Both the position numbers and the translations under genes were made by a program. Shown in pieces: positions 10,638-10,839 of a stretch of 10,839 bases of DNA (its first letter is position 1; each line of letters opens with the position of its first letter). The notes under the pieces are model-generated. The model searched no databases, was not told the DNA's origin, and saw only the letters and a program-made list of their open reading frames with translations. The stretch lies in the NCBI GenBank assembly GCA_020063525.1, contig JAGUUJ010000072.1, positions 1-10,839 on the forward strand. Reading direction: 5' to 3'. The stretch comes from Candidatus Omnitrophota bacterium (GTDB lineage Bacteria; Omnitrophota; Gorgyraeia; Gygaellales; Profunditerraquicolaceae).

Positions 10638-10839
10638 TTAATCCTTTAATAAAGATTGAATTATCGCTGCAGCTTTCTTACGTATTTCTTCATCCAATAT
10701 TTCACGGCTTCTATTCTGCATCGGCCTTAAATTAATCAGGGAATCAAAATCCATTTCGCCTGTTTCCAAATCTAAACCCGCTCCCCATAAATCTTCCTGG
10801 AGGCTCCCGTCTTCCAAAAGAAGCCGTTCGCCGTCTACA
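10638..10839 (-). CDS. C-terminal part of a DUF5674-like protein, cut by the window edge
   Basis: The last 66 residues are in frame to the edge and end at TAA (10638-10640). They include LDLETGEMDFDSLINLRP (31-48 of the visible part), NRSREILDEEIRKKAAAIIQ and LLKD, resembling the C-terminal half of small DUF5674-type proteins (xDFxSLINxRPxxxNRSxExxDxxIR). The domain's job is unknown. The upstream start is outside the window. The 94-residue gene follows 4 nt later. Confidence 0.5.
   Translation of the reverse strand, partial: VDGERLLLEDGSLQEDLWGAGLDLETGEMDFDSLINLRPMQNRSREILDEEIRKKAAAIIQSLLKD

Overview
The window is a gene-dense stretch in which every gene I can support lies on the minus strand, so it reads from the right edge (10839) to the left edge (1). 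The contents suggest an anaerobic or microaerophilic, environmental, uncultivated-type bacterium. They include a desulforedoxin-like protein with rubrerythrin, a B12-binding-type radical SAM protein, many tiny zinc-ribbon proteins, and palindromic repeats scattered through and between genes. Something like Omnitrophota or a related candidate phylum would fit, but this is a guess from gene style and not a demonstrated placement. Strong AAGGAGG-type ribosome binding sites and sigma70-like promoters are visible. Three starts were moved from the longest possible ORF to the SD-supported start: the slipin, one cold-shock protein and the release-factor-like protein.

Layout in transcription order (right to left). 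(1) 10638-10839 and 10349-10633: the C-terminal end of a DUF5674-like protein followed by a 94-residue protein of unknown function. (2) 10249 down to 9365: desulforedoxin-like protein, rubrerythrin and a 52-residue lysine-rich protein, a compact oxidative-stress operon. (3) 9280 down to 7664: a 56-residue zinc ribbon with its own promoter, a compound hairpin element, a slipin (SPFH membrane protein) and a YajQ-family protein. (4) 7512 down to 4082: a CxxC cluster protein, an RRM RNA-binding protein with a 10-residue Trp/Lys repeat tail, a GGQ release-factor-like protein, a 49-residue zinc-knuckle microprotein with no conventional start codon, a DEAD-box RNA helicase and a truncated GIY-YIG remnant. 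(5) 4057 down to 2089: a strong promoter, a long leader with a terminator-like hairpin, two cold-shock-domain proteins and a radical SAM protein. (6) 2086 down to 1: a promoter with an 18-bp palindrome over the -10, a leader of about 360 nt packed with nested hairpins, a 112-residue unknown protein, a membrane-anchored alpha/beta hydrolase and a broken ornithine cyclodeaminase/alanine dehydrogenase gene.

The biological core is blocks 4 and 5. An RRM protein, a GGQ ribosome-rescue-type factor, a zinc microprotein, a DEAD-box helicase and two cold-shock proteins sit in uninterrupted series, which looks like an RNA-remodelling and ribosome-rescue module for cold or stress. The most unusual features are the hairpin array at 1712-2006, a palindromic repeat family that has entered the reading frames of two genes (3377-3425 and 6786-6864), the non-AUG microprotein at 5537-5686, and the decayed dehydrogenase at the left edge.
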